DNA from: Leptolyngbya boryana PCC 6306
GTDB taxonomy: Bacteria > Cyanobacteriota > Cyanobacteriia > Leptolyngbyales > Leptolyngbyaceae
Assembly: GCF_000353285.1 (NCBI RefSeq)
Contig: NZ_KB731324.1
Location: 1,258,577 to 1,322,576 of the forward strand
Length of the DNA stretch: 64,000 nucleotides
Direction: 5' to 3'
Shown: piece by piece, positions 26,427 to 37,081 of the stretch
Position numbering within the stretch: position 1 is the stretch's first letter
Layout: every line of letters begins with the position of its first letter
Program-made: the position numbers and the translations under genes
The notes under the pieces: generated by a model
What the model saw: only the letters and a program-made list of their open reading frames with translations
What the model was told of the DNA's origin: nothing
The model's database searches: none

Positions 26427-26826
26427 GAGAAGAGTCAGCGCGGCGGTTGCGGATTTAGTTTTTCTAAATCTGAGGAAAGTCCGGACTCCCCAAAACCCAG
26501 ACTTGCTGGATAACGCCCAGTGCGCGTGAGCGTGAGGATAGTGCCACAGAAAGATACCGCCAACTCCGTTGGTAAGGGTGCAAAGGTGCGGTAAGAGCGC
26601 ACCAGCAATATCGAGAGGTATTGGCTCGGTAAACCCCGGTTGGGAGCAAGGTCAGACGAAACAAAGGTTGGGTTTTTTCCTGTTTCGGCGAATTGTTTGC
26701 GGACATGTCTGCGGACGATTGTGAACCGCTTGAGGTTGAAGGTAACTTCAATCCCAGATAGATAACTGCCCTCTCTATATCTTTGATATGAAGAGAACAG
26801 AATCCGGCTTATGTCTAACTCTTCTC
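26427..26826 (+). ncRNA. rnpB: RNase P RNA (class A)
   Basis: About 400 nt of structured RNA. The universal core GAGGAAAGTCCGGACTCC lies at 26472-26489 and the 3' core AGAACAGAATCCGGCTTATG near 26793-26812. The 5' end (AGAAGAGTC) pairs with the 3' end (CTAACTCTTCT) to form P1. It is the catalytic RNA that removes 5' leaders from tRNAs. The ends are estimated to within several nucleotides. Reading frames on its complement are artefacts. Confidence 0.95.
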
Positions 26827-27015
26827 GACCCGCTTCTAAACTCGTGGAAAACACGGACTTTTCCCTCGATCGCGCGCCCGATACTGAGAATCACTCCCTT
26901 GAGAAATTGTGATCCGCGCTTTTCTTCTTGAACTTACTTTAAACAGTGGGAACCAATATGTAGATTCAGCAAAGTCCATGAAAGTTAAGCAATGAGTTGG
27001 GGTTGCCTGGTCTAC

Positions 27016-27021
27016 TATAAA
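27016..27021 (+). promoter_or_regulatory. Candidate -10 element (TATAAA) for the 27091 gene
   Basis: TATAAA lies 70 nt upstream of the GTG start, and the leader would begin near 27028. A -35 match is poor (GAGTTG 16 nt upstream). This is a weak prediction. Confidence 0.35.
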
Positions 27022-27090
27022 TGTGCTAAACGTCCGCGTCTGAGCCGTTCGTCAGTCAATCGCCCACTTGCACCCCCGTAGGGTAAGTCT

Positions 27091-27699
27091 GTGAAAAGTC
27101 AAGCTTCTACACTCGAACTCCCGAAGCATTCCGAGGTATGCCCGTCCTCAGAATCCCTGCTCGCAATTAGCGAACATAAAAAGAGCGGTTTAATCCTCTG
27201 TAAGCAATATCACGCAGAGTTTGCCGGACCCGGTGCAGCAGTGAATTGCGGCGTCGAACCGATTTATCGCGCTGTGATTGCGATCGGGTCTCCTGAATTA
27301 ATTCCGACTCAAACCTTTGACGAACGTCGGCGAGCCTATGGACGAAGAATTCAGTGGGGACGATGGCTTCAGAAAATCGTCGAACATCCTGACCCGATGA
27401 TGCGGGCGGAAAAATTATTAGCCGGATTTGAAGAATTTTTTGGGCGGCAAGTCGTGATTGGCTTACCCAGCGAAGTGTTAGCGCTTTTAGCGGGTGTCTT
27501 TCCGGGCACGATCGAGCAAGTTAGAGTCCAACACTGGCGGGGCAGCAGAACTGGAACGATGTCATTTCTCCCCGGTTCAGATCAGCTAAAAGTCACCACG
27601 ATTTCGATGAATCGGCATGAAACGCCGGAAGTGCCCTTACTGACAAGCGCAACCGTTAGCGAAATCGAGCGCACCTATGCCGTTTTGAAATCCGCTTAA
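27091..27699 (+). CDS. Conserved-looking hypothetical protein (202 aa)
   Basis: A 202-aa soluble protein starting with GTG. The middle contains a helical basic region ERRRAYGRRIQWGRWLQKIV and a hydrophobic block IGLPSEVLALLAGVFPGTIE. The C-terminal half has short strands with SGTMSF-like text (RTGTMSFLPGS). No signal peptide or membrane segment is seen. I cannot name the family. It lies between rnpB and rnc on the same strand, with 59 nt to rnc. Function unknown. Confidence 0.65.
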   Translation: MKSQASTLELPKHSEVCPSSESLLAISEHKKSGLILCKQYHAEFAGPGAAVNCGVEPIYRAVIAIGSPELIPTQTFDERRRAYGRRIQWGRWLQKIVEHPDPMMRAEKLLAGFEEFFGRQVVIGLPSEVLALLAGVFPGTIEQVRVQHWRGSRTGTMSFLPGSDQLKVTTISMNRHETPEVPLLTSATVSEIERTYAVLKSA

Positions 27700-27758
27700 A
27701 TTTGTCGGAGTGTCCTTTCACCCCTACGATGGGAACAGCCTGATTTTTTACTGATCCC

Positions 27759-28475
27759 ATGTCTCTTGCCTACCCGCGCCGTCAGCAGGAACTCCACGCA
27801 CTGGCTCAACGATTAGGGCTATCAAAGCTCGACGCGATCGACTGGAATTTAATGGATCTCGCGCTGATTCACATTACCTTCTCAGCCGAACGAAACTACG
27901 AACAGCTTGAATTCGTAGGCGATGCAGTGGTTAAATTAGCAGCTGCCGAATTTCTGCTCAAGACTTATCCGGATTTGAAAGTCGGAGAATTTACTGCAAT
28001 TCGATCTGTTCTAGTGAGCGATCGTATTCTTGCCAAAATTGCAGATTCCTTTGGCTTCGATCGTTATCTTCTCGTCGCATCGAGTGCCAAATCTGATCCG
28101 GCTGGACGTGATTCTCGGCTTGCCGATTCTCTCGAAGCCGTTCTTGCAGCACTTTACCTAAGCACTCATAACCTCAGTTTGATTCATCCTTGGCTCGATG
28201 AGCAATTTCACCCCCTTGCTGAAGAAATTCTCGCTGATCCGGCTCGGCAAAACTACAAAGCTGCTTTGCAGAACTGGACACAAGGGCATCAGAAAACGCT
28301 CCCTGAATATCGCACTCAGGAAATGGGGAACACTCACAATGATCCGAACCGCTTTGTTTCAGAAGTCTGGATTCAAGGACGCTGTATGGGACAAGGAACA
28401 GGTCGATCGCGCAAAGCTGCCGAACAAGCAGCCGCGCAAGAGGCGTTTTTGGTGCTGAGCGGTCAGGAGACTTAA
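27759..28475 (+). CDS. rnc: Ribonuclease III
   Basis: A 238-aa enzyme. The RNase III signature is NYEQLEFVGDAVVKLAAAEFL near residue 46, with the catalytic Glu and Asp in YEQLEFVGDAV; a second metal-binding block is DSRLADSLEAVLAALYLS. The C-terminal double-stranded RNA-binding domain spans about 165-235 (NYKAALQNWTQGHQ and SRKAAEQAAAQEAF). It cleaves double-stranded RNA, including rRNA precursors. The length is normal for rnc, and it is not a mini-III. Confidence 0.93.
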   Translation: MSLAYPRRQQELHALAQRLGLSKLDAIDWNLMDLALIHITFSAERNYEQLEFVGDAVVKLAAAEFLLKTYPDLKVGEFTAIRSVLVSDRILAKIADSFGFDRYLLVASSAKSDPAGRDSRLADSLEAVLAALYLSTHNLSLIHPWLDEQFHPLAEEILADPARQNYKAALQNWTQGHQKTLPEYRTQEMGNTHNDPNRFVSEVWIQGRCMGQGTGRSRKAAEQAAAQEAFLVLSGQET

Positions 28476-28502
28476 CCAGCCCAAGATTTTAAGAGGTTGG
28501 TT

Positions 28503-29501
28503 ATGTCAGAGCAAACAGCGATCGCACTGCTTGGCGTTGGACGTTGGGGAGCGCATCTCCTGCGTAATTTTCTTCACAATCCCAGAGCGCGAGTGGTGGC
28601 AGTCGTCGATCCCTGCCTTGAGCAATTAGAAGCGATCGCGAAACGGTTTGAATTAGACGTTTTCTGCACAACGCAGTGGCAAGACGTTTTAGAAATGAAT
28701 GGATTAGATGCAGTTGCAATTACTACTCCCGCCACGACTCACAATTCTCTAATCACAGCCGCCCTGAAACAAGATCTGCACGTCCTCGCAGCGAAGCCGC
28801 TGACGTTAAGTTTTGCAGAATCAGTCCAACTTTGCCGTTTAGCTGAGCAACAACAGCGTCAACTCGTTATCGATCACACTTATTTATTTCATCCTGCGGT
28901 GTTGCGGGGTCGAGAACTCGTCCAATCTGGCAAACTTGGGCCGTTGCGATATGGGTATTCAACGCGATCGCATCTCAGCCCCGTTCGCTCTGATGTCGAT
29001 GCAATGTGGGATTTAGCGATTCACGATATTGCCATCCTAAATTTTTGGCTCGGTGAAACGCCTTGCCAAGTTGAAGCAAAAGGATCGACTTGGTTACAAG
29101 CAGGGTTAGCCGATACCGTTTGGGCAACTTTGACGTATCCTTCTGGCTTTGAAGCAAGACTGCATTTAAGCTGGCTGAATCCAGACAAACAGCGGCGATC
29201 GTGTCTTGTTGGCGAGAATGGCAGTTTGATTTTTGACGAACTCGCTCAAGATCAATTAACTGTACAGTGGGGAAAATTTGACGAGAAATTTAGACCGATC
29301 GCACAAAGTCGCGAAATTCTTGACCTCCAAAATCAAGAACCGCTTCAACAAGTCTGCAATCATTTCTTAGACTGCGTTCAGCACAATCGAACTTCAGCAA
29401 TTTCTTCAGGTTGGCTCGGTGCGGGGTTAGTCCAAACTTTAGTCGCACTTTCTGAATCGATGCAGGCAAATGGCAAAGCGATCGATATTCTAAAAATTTA
29501 G
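28503..29501 (+). CDS. Gfo/Idh/MocA-family oxidoreductase
   Basis: A 332-aa NAD(P)-dependent dehydrogenase. The Rossmann motif GVGRWGAHLLRNF is at residue 9, and the EKP-type motif appears as AAKPLTLSFAESV, with Lys retained. The catalytic-site region is DHTYLFHPAVLRGRELV. These enzymes act on sugars, inositol or derivatives; the substrate cannot be inferred from context. The ATG at 28503 is chosen because AAGAGG lies six bases upstream. It is probably not in an operon with rnc, despite a 27-nt gap. Confidence 0.88.
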   Translation: MSEQTAIALLGVGRWGAHLLRNFLHNPRARVVAVVDPCLEQLEAIAKRFELDVFCTTQWQDVLEMNGLDAVAITTPATTHNSLITAALKQDLHVLAAKPLTLSFAESVQLCRLAEQQQRQLVIDHTYLFHPAVLRGRELVQSGKLGPLRYGYSTRSHLSPVRSDVDAMWDLAIHDIAILNFWLGETPCQVEAKGSTWLQAGLADTVWATLTYPSGFEARLHLSWLNPDKQRRSCLVGENGSLIFDELAQDQLTVQWGKFDEKFRPIAQSREILDLQNQEPLQQVCNHFLDCVQHNRTSAISSGWLGAGLVQTLVALSESMQANGKAIDILKI

Positions 29502-29556
29502 CCCTCTCAAATCACAGCACGATACTCTGAGAACAATTCGTTTTCAGTTTGTTATC

Positions 29557-29988
29557 GTGACTCCGACTTTTGTTCGACGCATTCCGCCTCAATCCTCACC
29601 AGATTATATTCTCTCGCTCACGGCTGAAGAGAGAACGCGATCGCGCTTTCTCTTCCAATCTGATGACGGGCAAGAAGTGTATCTCAATCTTCCCAGAGGC
29701 ACAACGCTCAAAGATGGCGACTGGCTGGAATCTGATCAGGGAAAATTCGCCAAAATTCAAGCGAAGCCTGAACCTGTTCTAACCATCACAACCTCGCAGT
29801 CACTCGATCTGCTCCAAGCTGCCTATCACTTAGGCAATCGCCACGTTCCGCTAGAAATTAGTAGCGCGTATTTGAGACTTTCACCTGACCCCGTGCTGCA
29901 AGACTTGTTAGAACATCGCGGACTCCAAGTGAAATCTGAAATCGTTCCCTTTCAACCCGAATCCGGTGCGTATGGACACTCTCACTAA
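29557..29988 (+). CDS. ureE: Urease accessory protein UreE
   Basis: A 143-aa nickel-binding metallochaperone starting with GTG. Family positions are [20 protein letters not shown] and [12 protein letters not shown], with the metal-binding His in GNRH. It lacks a long C-terminal His tail. It delivers nickel to the urease apoenzyme. ureF overlaps its last 17 nt. The ureG gene and structural genes are not in this window. Confidence 0.93.
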   Translation: MTPTFVRRIPPQSSPDYILSLTAEERTRSRFLFQSDDGQEVYLNLPRGTTLKDGDWLESDQGKFAKIQAKPEPVLTITTSQSLDLLQAAYHLGNRHVPLEISSAYLRLSPDPVLQDLLEHRGLQVKSEIVPFQPESGAYGHSH

Positions 29989-30625
29989 GCTTTTGCAATT
30001 GGCAAGTCCTGCTTTGCCTGTTGGCGCATATAGCTATTCAGAAGGATTAGAAACTCTCGTACATAGCGGTGTGATTCACGATGTCGATGCGCTCGAACAT
30101 TGGATCATTCAAGAATTAAACTATGGTGCAGTTCGGCTCGAAGCAGCCATGATGCTGCGATCGTATCGCGCCACACTGAATCAAGAGTTCGATCGCGTGC
30201 TGGAGTGGAATCAATGGTTTACCGCCGCTCGCGAAACCGAAGAACTGCGATCGCAAAGTCTACAAATGGGCGGTTCACTTTTACGATTATTCCGCGCGCT
30301 CTATCCCGAACCAATTCCAAATTTTCCAGATGGGTGCAATTTCGCTATCGCGTTCGGACTCGTCGCGGCACTCTGGGAAATTGAAGAATCCTCGGCGCTT
30401 CTTGCATATCTGCACAGTTGGGCAACGAATCTCGTCAGCGCAGGCGTGAAATTAATTCCATTGGGACAAACTTCTGGGCAAAAGTTGCTGCTGAAGTTGG
30501 GCGAAGAGATGGGGAAAAGTACGATCGCGGATCTAAGCGATGATGAACTTGAAACGTGTGGATGGGGATTCGCGATCGCCAGCATGTCTCATGAAACGCT
30601 CTACAGTCGATTATTTCGGAGTTAG
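29972..30625 (+). CDS. ureF: Urease accessory protein UreF
   Basis: A 217-aa helical protein. The N-terminus [21 protein letters not shown] is diagnostic (read as [17 protein letters not shown]), and the C-terminal half contains [17 protein letters not shown]. UreF works with UreG and UreD/H in GTP-dependent nickel insertion. The ATG at 29972 is preferred over a GTG six bases upstream. It overlaps ureE, so the pair is translationally coupled. Confidence 0.93.
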   Translation: MDTLTKLLQLASPALPVGAYSYSEGLETLVHSGVIHDVDALEHWIIQELNYGAVRLEAAMMLRSYRATLNQEFDRVLEWNQWFTAARETEELRSQSLQMGGSLLRLFRALYPEPIPNFPDGCNFAIAFGLVAALWEIEESSALLAYLHSWATNLVSAGVKLIPLGQTSGQKLLLKLGEEMGKSTIADLSDDELETCGWGFAIASMSHETLYSRLFRS

Positions 30626-30767
30626 TCAAAATTCTACAGCGTCTTGAAAAATCTCAAAACATGAGTTGAGTCCATCCTTGCTCACTCAGATTTGCGCTTC
30701 AATTTCTTCGCAGTGTCATAGACAACAAACGATCGCACAATAGGAAAAATTGCTTAATCATCTGTAA

Positions 30768-32318
<1,551 letters not shown>

Positions 32319-32338
32319 TTGCCAGGAAAATCTGAATT

Positions 32339-32364
32339 GTGAAGGGTGAACTCTCATCCTTCAC
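32339..32364 (+). other. Intergenic hairpin between atpD and atpC
   Basis: GTGAAGG (32339-32345) pairs with CCTTCAC (32358-32364) around a 12-nt loop, in the 82-nt spacer. Without a T-run it is more likely a processing or translation-tuning element than a terminator. Confidence 0.4.
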
Positions 32365-32400
32365 CGCTTCTCATTTCACCCTTTACCTTCATTTTTTACT

Positions 32401-32811
32401 ATGGCTTTAACTGTTCGTGTAATTGCACCAGACAAAACCGTCTGGGATTCTTCGGCTGAGGAAGTGATTCTTCCTAGCACTACAGGGCAGCTGGGCATTC
32501 TTACAGGTCACGCTCCCTTACTTACGGCTTTAGAAACGGGCGTTCTGCGCGTTCGGGCTGAGAAAAATTGGGTTCCGATCGCAGTGATGGGCGGTTTTGC
32601 GGAAGTCGAGAAGAATGAAGTCACGATTCTAGTCAATGGGGCAGAACGTGGTGAAGATATCGATCGGACTGCTGCTCAAACTGCTTACGCGGACGCACAA
32701 ACCAAATTTGCTCAAGCAGAACAAGGTGGATCTAAAGAAGACCAATTGAAAGCAACTCAAGCATTGAAGCGTGCGCGCGCTAGATTGCAGGCTGCTGGTG
32801 GTCAGGTTTAA
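32401..32811 (+). CDS. atpC: ATP synthase F1 epsilon subunit
   Basis: A 136-aa protein of the F1 central stalk. The beta-sandwich N-terminal domain has [22 protein letters not shown], and the C-terminal helices (about 90-133) are Ala/Gln-rich, ending [15 protein letters not shown]. It inhibits or couples ATP hydrolysis in the complex. It forms an operon with the beta gene, and an intrinsic terminator follows. Confidence 0.96.
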   Translation: MALTVRVIAPDKTVWDSSAEEVILPSTTGQLGILTGHAPLLTALETGVLRVRAEKNWVPIAVMGGFAEVEKNEVTILVNGAERGEDIDRTAAQTAYADAQTKFAQAEQGGSKEDQLKATQALKRARARLQAAGGQV

Positions 32812-32841
32812 CTTTAAATTTGAAGTCTTCAATCAACGTTG

Positions 32842-32867
32842 AGAGGGTGCGATCGTACCCTCTTTTT
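32842..32867 (+). terminator. Rho-independent terminator of the atpD-atpC operon
   Basis: Stem AGAGGGT (32842-32848) with ACCCTCT (32857-32863) and TTTTT. The loop is formed by GCGATCGT, a HIP1-like octamer. The operon faces the convergent pentapeptide gene. Confidence 0.85.
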
Positions 32868-32975
32868 CTGCTTTAAAGCAGCGTTATCAAGTGCTAGATA
32901 GAGAAGACAATTAAAAAATTGGGTGGTTTCGAGAGAGTGTTTGTATGAGTTCTTCTATGTTCTTGGAATGACAGG

Positions 32976-33977
32976 TTACGATACAGTTGAACCATCGGGT
33001 TGAATCATAGAATCCGTGATCGCACCTGTCATTAAAGCACTACTCATTTCAGCGCGTGTAAAATTCGCACGAGTCAGATTTGCCTGACGCAAATCAGCAC
33101 GTCCCAAATAAGCGGCGACTAAAACGGCATCCATTAAAATTGCATTCTGCAAATCCGCACGACTTAAATCTGCTTGATTCATTTGAGCGCGCGTCAGATT
33201 CGCACGATCGAGCTTCGCTTTATGTAATTTTGCATGGTTTAAGGTCACTTCTGAGAGATTCGCTTGGCTGAGGATTGCTTGATTGAGAATCGATCGATTC
33301 ATCTTTGCGTCTCTGAGGCTCGCTTGAGTCAGATTTGCTTCGCTCAGGTTCGCATCGGTCAGAAAAGCACCGCGTAAAATTGCCTCACTCAAATTCGCTT
33401 GCGCCAAGTTAGCCTCTCTCAAACTCGCTTCGCTGAGATTTGCACCTGCGAGATTGGCGCGACTTAAATCCGCTCCACTCAGATTTGCGCCGCGTAAATC
33501 CGCCCCACGTAAATCGGCTCCGCGTAGCGTTGCGCCTTCATAAGCGCGTTTCTCCTCTCTAAAATTTGCGCCGCGTAAATCCGCCCCGCGCAAGTCGGCT
33601 CCGCTAAAATTTGCATTTCGCAAATCCGCTCCACTAAAATTTGCATCTAATGCGATCGCGAGTGAAAGGTCAGCCCCACGCAAATCCGCTCCACAGAGAA
33701 TTGCGCCGTGTAAATCTGCATCCCGTAAATTCGCATTGAGTAAATCGGCTTGACTGAGATTTGCACCGCTCAGGCTCGCTTGCAACAAGTTTGCCTGGCT
33801 CAGATTTGCGCGATTGAGAAAAGCCAGAATTAAAACTGCATGATTGAGATCCGCCTGAGCCAAATTTGCGCCAATTAAATCCGCCCCTATCAAATTAATT
33901 CTGCTTAAATTTTGACTTGAAAAGTTGAGTTTTCCGGCATCATACTGTCGCATCAATTCTTGAGCATTCATCGTCAT
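32976..33977 (-). CDS. Pentapeptide-repeat protein
   Basis: A 333-aa protein made almost wholly of tandem A(D/N)LxX pentapeptides from about residue 20 to 315. A 30-residue cap (LMRQYDAGKLNFSSQNLSRI) precedes them. The repeats predict a right-handed quadrilateral beta-helix with no catalytic site. A short break with KRAYEGATLRGAD near residue 140 interrupts the register. Such proteins are common in cyanobacteria and mostly of unknown role; some act as DNA gyrase mimics or scaffolds. Two ATGs (33977, 33971) are both possible. It is followed on the same strand by nothing close, and the three-repeat unknown gene lies upstream. Confidence 0.92.
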   Translation of the reverse strand: MTMNAQELMRQYDAGKLNFSSQNLSRINLIGADLIGANLAQADLNHAVLILAFLNRANLSQANLLQASLSGANLSQADLLNANLRDADLHGAILCGADLRGADLSLAIALDANFSGADLRNANFSGADLRGADLRGANFREEKRAYEGATLRGADLRGADLRGANLSGADLSRANLAGANLSEASLREANLAQANLSEAILRGAFLTDANLSEANLTQASLRDAKMNRSILNQAILSQANLSEVTLNHAKLHKAKLDRANLTRAQMNQADLSRADLQNAILMDAVLVAAYLGRADLRQANLTRANFTRAEMSSALMTGAITDSMIQPDGSTVS

Positions 33978-34017
33978 GCAGCCCTACAAAGATCTTGATG
34001 TTCAGTTTTCCCAACTT

Positions 34018-35028
34018 CTAGGAAAATGCGCGAGTCGATCGTGCAATCGTTGTATCTGCAAGACTACTCACGCTAGAGACTTGTTGCAATTTTTGCCGGA
34101 GATCGTTGTAATCCTTTTTCAGAGATCTGATTAGCACAGGCACAATCTCTAGATAAGTATCTGGATCTCGCAGTTGGCTCGCTTTACTATTTAAAAGCTG
34201 CTGGAGTTCCTCGATCGTTGCCGATTGAATCACAACGGTTCGCAGTAATCCATCTAAGCTATAAAGTTTGAGATTCGACCAATCTTGCTCACAAAACTCG
34301 AACAAATAGTAAACGGATGAAAACAGTAAAACCTTGGTCTGTAGAGGGTTTACAGATTTGAGAATCGCACACCGAACATCAAATAAGTCAATCGGATCAC
34401 ACAGCGCTAAATTGTCTGCTGGTTGATCATTGCCATACAGGGGTTCTACTTCACGAATAATGATCTCTGCAATCAATGCATACTCAACCGATTTATTCAA
34501 AGTCTTCACCATTTTATTCAACCCCGATCGCAGTTCTGCAGTGGTGGGATACTGTTTAATCAAAGTATCAATCAGGTCCGGAAGAGCGGTTTGTTCAATG
34601 ATGTAAGAATTCGCTTCCCAATATTTTTTACAAGTGTAGATAAGAAGCTTCTTGATGCGATGAATGTTGATATCTTGTTCTAATTTCGTGGATCGCCGTG
34701 ACGCGCTAACCATCGTGACCGCACCTTCGGCATAAAGTCCCTCTAGAACAGAAAGAATGATTTGTCCAATTGCGGCATATTCTTTGGATTTATTCAGCGT
34801 TCCGATTTGATGAGTCAGACGAGAGCGCAATTGGTCGAGTGTCGGATACGCGATTCTGACTTCTTCGATCAGTGATCTCCACTGGCTAGCATCGAAAAGG
34901 GACATCTCACTCTCCCAATGATTTCGACACACGTAAACTAGTAACTTTTGAATCCGAATTGCACTCGGATCTTGGTCAAACTGATTCACGATTGGAGCAA
35001 TCGGATCGTTCATCTCTTTCTGGGTCAA
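34018..35028 (-). CDS. Protein with three tandem ~78-residue helical repeats, unknown function
   Basis: A 336-aa soluble protein in which three homologous but diverged segments follow each other: residues 24-99, 121-198 and 228-306. Each begins with a short helix (RIQKLLVYVCRNHWE, RIKKLLIYTCKKYWE, TKVLLFSSVYYLFEF), then LDQLRSRL, TAELRSGL or IEELQQLL, then TLNKSKEYAAIGQIILSVLEGLY-type text (here TLNKSKEYAAI and TLNKSVEYALI), ending near LY or DY. The third copy is most diverged. No catalytic motif is visible. I do not recognise the family. The repeat plan suggests a scaffold or interaction protein. It lies 40 nt upstream of the pentapeptide gene on the same strand, so the two may be one transcription unit. 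Confidence 0.65.
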   Translation of the reverse strand: MTQKEMNDPIAPIVNQFDQDPSAIRIQKLLVYVCRNHWESEMSLFDASQWRSLIEEVRIAYPTLDQLRSRLTHQIGTLNKSKEYAAIGQIILSVLEGLYAEGAVTMVSASRRSTKLEQDINIHRIKKLLIYTCKKYWEANSYIIEQTALPDLIDTLIKQYPTTAELRSGLNKMVKTLNKSVEYALIAEIIIREVEPLYGNDQPADNLALCDPIDLFDVRCAILKSVNPLQTKVLLFSSVYYLFEFCEQDWSNLKLYSLDGLLRTVVIQSATIEELQQLLNSKASQLRDPDTYLEIVPVLIRSLKKDYNDLRQKLQQVSSVSSLADTTIARSTRAFS

Positions 35029-35461
35029 AGCTCATCATTGGTTAGAATGCCCGAATCAGTGCTGGTCTTAACGAGAGTAAAATGCGATCGCATTGCTGCT
35101 GCCGTTTTCCTGAAATCAGTACTATTGCTGTTCCTTTTGCCTGATCCACCCGTCAATATCAACTCAAAATTATTTATCCCCGCAGTTGGATCATTTGACG
35201 TGAAGAGAGCACGATAGATCACTCTTAGAAATATCTGAAAATATGGCACGAGTAGCGATCCTACTAGTAGAAACCTCGTGATCGACAAAGACGCACTTTT
35301 CAGGTCTTACAGCAGCATCTCACTTGGCTATTAAATTCCGACCGAGAAGAGGTTAAGGGGCTATTAACTGAGGATAAATTTAGAATGGTCAGCAAAAACT
35401 TTTGCGCTGGCAGGATCGCCACTCGTGATGGATAATAATGATCCTCCAGACATCATTGTTT
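35029..35461. other. Intergenic region before the ferredoxin gene
   Basis: No gene is supported. The stretch contains a hairpin CACGAG/CTCGTG (35247-35252 and 35275-35280) whose loop includes the palindrome CTACTAGTAG (35261-35270). GATAAT in 35429-35436 is a possible -10 element of the ferredoxin operon, flanked by GGAT/ATCC. A minus-strand frame at 35025-35288 has no support. Confidence 0.4.
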
Positions 35462-35782
35462 ATGGCTACTTATACTGTCGAAATTTCACATCAAGGTCAG
35501 ATCTACACGATCGAAGTGCCCGACGATCGCACGATTCTCAGTGTTGCGAATGACGATAAAGGTTTGAATCTCCCTGTATCTTGTACAGCGGGTGTTTGTA
35601 CGACCTGTGCTGCGTTGATTACAGAAGGCACAGTCGATCAAACAGACGGGATGGGTGTAAGCCCCGATTTACAAGCGCAAGGATATGCGCTGCTTTGTGT
35701 CTCGTATCCGCGATCGAATATCAAACTCGAAACCGAAAAAGAAGAAACCGTTTACAAAAAGCAATTCGGACAGCAAGGATGA
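35462..35782 (+). CDS. Plant-type [2Fe-2S] ferredoxin
   Basis: A 106-aa ferredoxin. The cluster ligands are in SCTAGVCTTCA and LLCVSYP, i.e. CxxxxCxxC plus a distal Cys (the first motif is CTAGVCTTC). The N-terminus MATYTVEISHQGQIYTIEVP matches the family. The C-terminus is longer by about ten residues than in PetF and has a KKQFGQQG tail. It probably is a paralogue with a specific partner, not the main photosynthetic ferredoxin. It heads an overlapping three-gene operon with a 54-aa protein and a DUF3326 protein. Confidence 0.9.
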   Translation: MATYTVEISHQGQIYTIEVPDDRTILSVANDDKGLNLPVSCTAGVCTTCAALITEGTVDQTDGMGVSPDLQAQGYALLCVSYPRSNIKLETEKEETVYKKQFGQQG

Positions 35783-35943
35783 TCACGGATTTTATTACGA
35801 TCGAACTTTCTTTAGCTCCCGTTCGAGAGTTACATCCACTTATCGAACAAAAACTGCGTCAATTCGGTGAGCCTCTGCGGTGGGCAATTACTCGAATTGA
35901 TGCAAATACAGTTGAAATCGAAGCGGTCGTGACTCGTGAATAA
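35779..35943 (+). CDS. Small protein coupled to ferredoxin (54 aa)
   Basis: The ATG overlaps the ferredoxin stop (ATGA), and the frame ends inside the start of the DUF3326 gene. The protein starts MITDFITIELSLAPVRELHP and continues with an alpha/beta pattern (EIEAVVTRE at the end). It has no Cys. I know no function. The double overlap is strong evidence that it is translated with its neighbours, and it may serve the ferredoxin or the DUF3326 protein. Confidence 0.75.
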   Translation: MITDFITIELSLAPVRELHPLIEQKLRQFGEPLRWAITRIDANTVEIEAVVTRE

Positions 35944-37015
35944 ACCATCATTTACGGTTGGGCTGATTGTTCCAACTGGGATTGGAGCTGCAATCGGCGG
36001 ATATGCAGGGGATGCAATGCCTGTCGCGCGCGCGATCTCGGAAGTTGCAGATTGTTTGATCACGCACCCCAATGTTCTCAACGGCGCACAACTCTACTGG
36101 AATCTACCGAATGCACTTTATGTAGAAGGCTATGGGTTAGATCAGTTCGCTGCTGGACATTGGGGACTGTTACCCACTACCTCGAATCGGATTGGCTTGA
36201 TTTTGGATCAAGCTATCGAACCTGATCTGAAACTAAGGCATTTACAAGTTGCGGATGCTGCAAGAGCCACATTAGGACTAAATATTTTGGACTATGTGGT
36301 CACAGATCAGCCTTTGAATGTTGAACTAAGAACGGCAAAGTCTGGCGCGACCTGGGGCACGATCGAGCATCCTGATAGCTTATTGAGAGCAGCTGAGAAA
36401 CTCATTCAGGCTGGAGCCGATGCGATCGCAGTTGTCGCTCGATTTCCTGACGATACAGGTAGTGAAGCATTGCAGAACTATCGACATGGGCAAGGTGTAG
36501 ATCCGCTATCTGGAGCAGAAGCGGTGATCAGTCATCTCATTGTGCGCACATTTCATGTACCTTGTGCACACGCGCCTGCTTTGTCTGCGTTACCCCTTGA
36601 TCCCGATCTCTCTCCGCGATCGGCAGCGGAAGAATTAGGACATACTTTCTTACCTTGTGTCTTAGTCGGTTTGAGTCGTGCGCCACGATTTACAGAATTT
36701 CCTAAGGCTCATGCAATTTGGGCGGATCAAATGAATGCTTTAGTGATTCCTGCTTCTGCCTGCGGAGGGAGTGCAATCTTGCATCTCAGTCAGACACGCA
36801 CGCGAATTATTGCCGTGCAAGAGAACCAGACAAAGCTTAATGTTTCCGCAGAAGCTTTGGGAATTCGCGCAACAATCGTCAAATCTTATTTAGAAGCGAT
36901 CGGGATTTTGATCTGCGATCGTGCAGGGATCAACCCGACAGCGTTAAGTCCAGAAATCGCTGCTCTCAAACGGTTCGATCAATCGATTCGGGGATCGCAA
37001 CTTACAGGAATTTAG
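35936..37015 (+). CDS. DUF3326 family protein
   Basis: A 359-aa protein starting with GTG in an 8-bp overlap with the 54-aa gene. The N-terminus reads SFTVGLIVPTGIGAAIGGYA, then a repeated Gly/Ala-rich core with GADAIAVVARFPDD and ACGGSAILHLSQTRTRIIAV. The DUF3326 family is widespread in cyanobacteria and plants, but its reaction is not established to my knowledge. The coupling to a ferredoxin gene suggests a redox-linked role. Membrane segments are absent. Confidence 0.75.
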   Translation: MNKPSFTVGLIVPTGIGAAIGGYAGDAMPVARAISEVADCLITHPNVLNGAQLYWNLPNALYVEGYGLDQFAAGHWGLLPTTSNRIGLILDQAIEPDLKLRHLQVADAARATLGLNILDYVVTDQPLNVELRTAKSGATWGTIEHPDSLLRAAEKLIQAGADAIAVVARFPDDTGSEALQNYRHGQGVDPLSGAEAVISHLIVRTFHVPCAHAPALSALPLDPDLSPRSAAEELGHTFLPCVLVGLSRAPRFTEFPKAHAIWADQMNALVIPASACGGSAILHLSQTRTRIIAVQENQTKLNVSAEALGIRATIVKSYLEAIGILICDRAGINPTALSPEIAALKRFDQSIRGSQLTGI

Positions 37016-37081
37016 CCTCTAGTTTCCTTTCGAGCGCTTGAGTTATACTGTGAGCCTTAAATCAAGCACCTTAAATTTACT

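Noticed and set aside
26435-26854. Minus-strand frames of 139 and 95 codons over rnpB
   Set aside because: They are the complement of the RNase P RNA, whose conserved core is clear.
32976-33977. Tandem DNA repeats in the pentapeptide gene as a possible minisatellite
   Set aside because: The repetition follows from the protein repeat, with variable codons and no constant DNA unit.
35025-35288. Minus-strand frame of 87 codons before the ferredoxin operon
   Set aside because: It begins inside an A/T-rich intergenic hairpin region, no ribosome-binding site, no recognisable domain.
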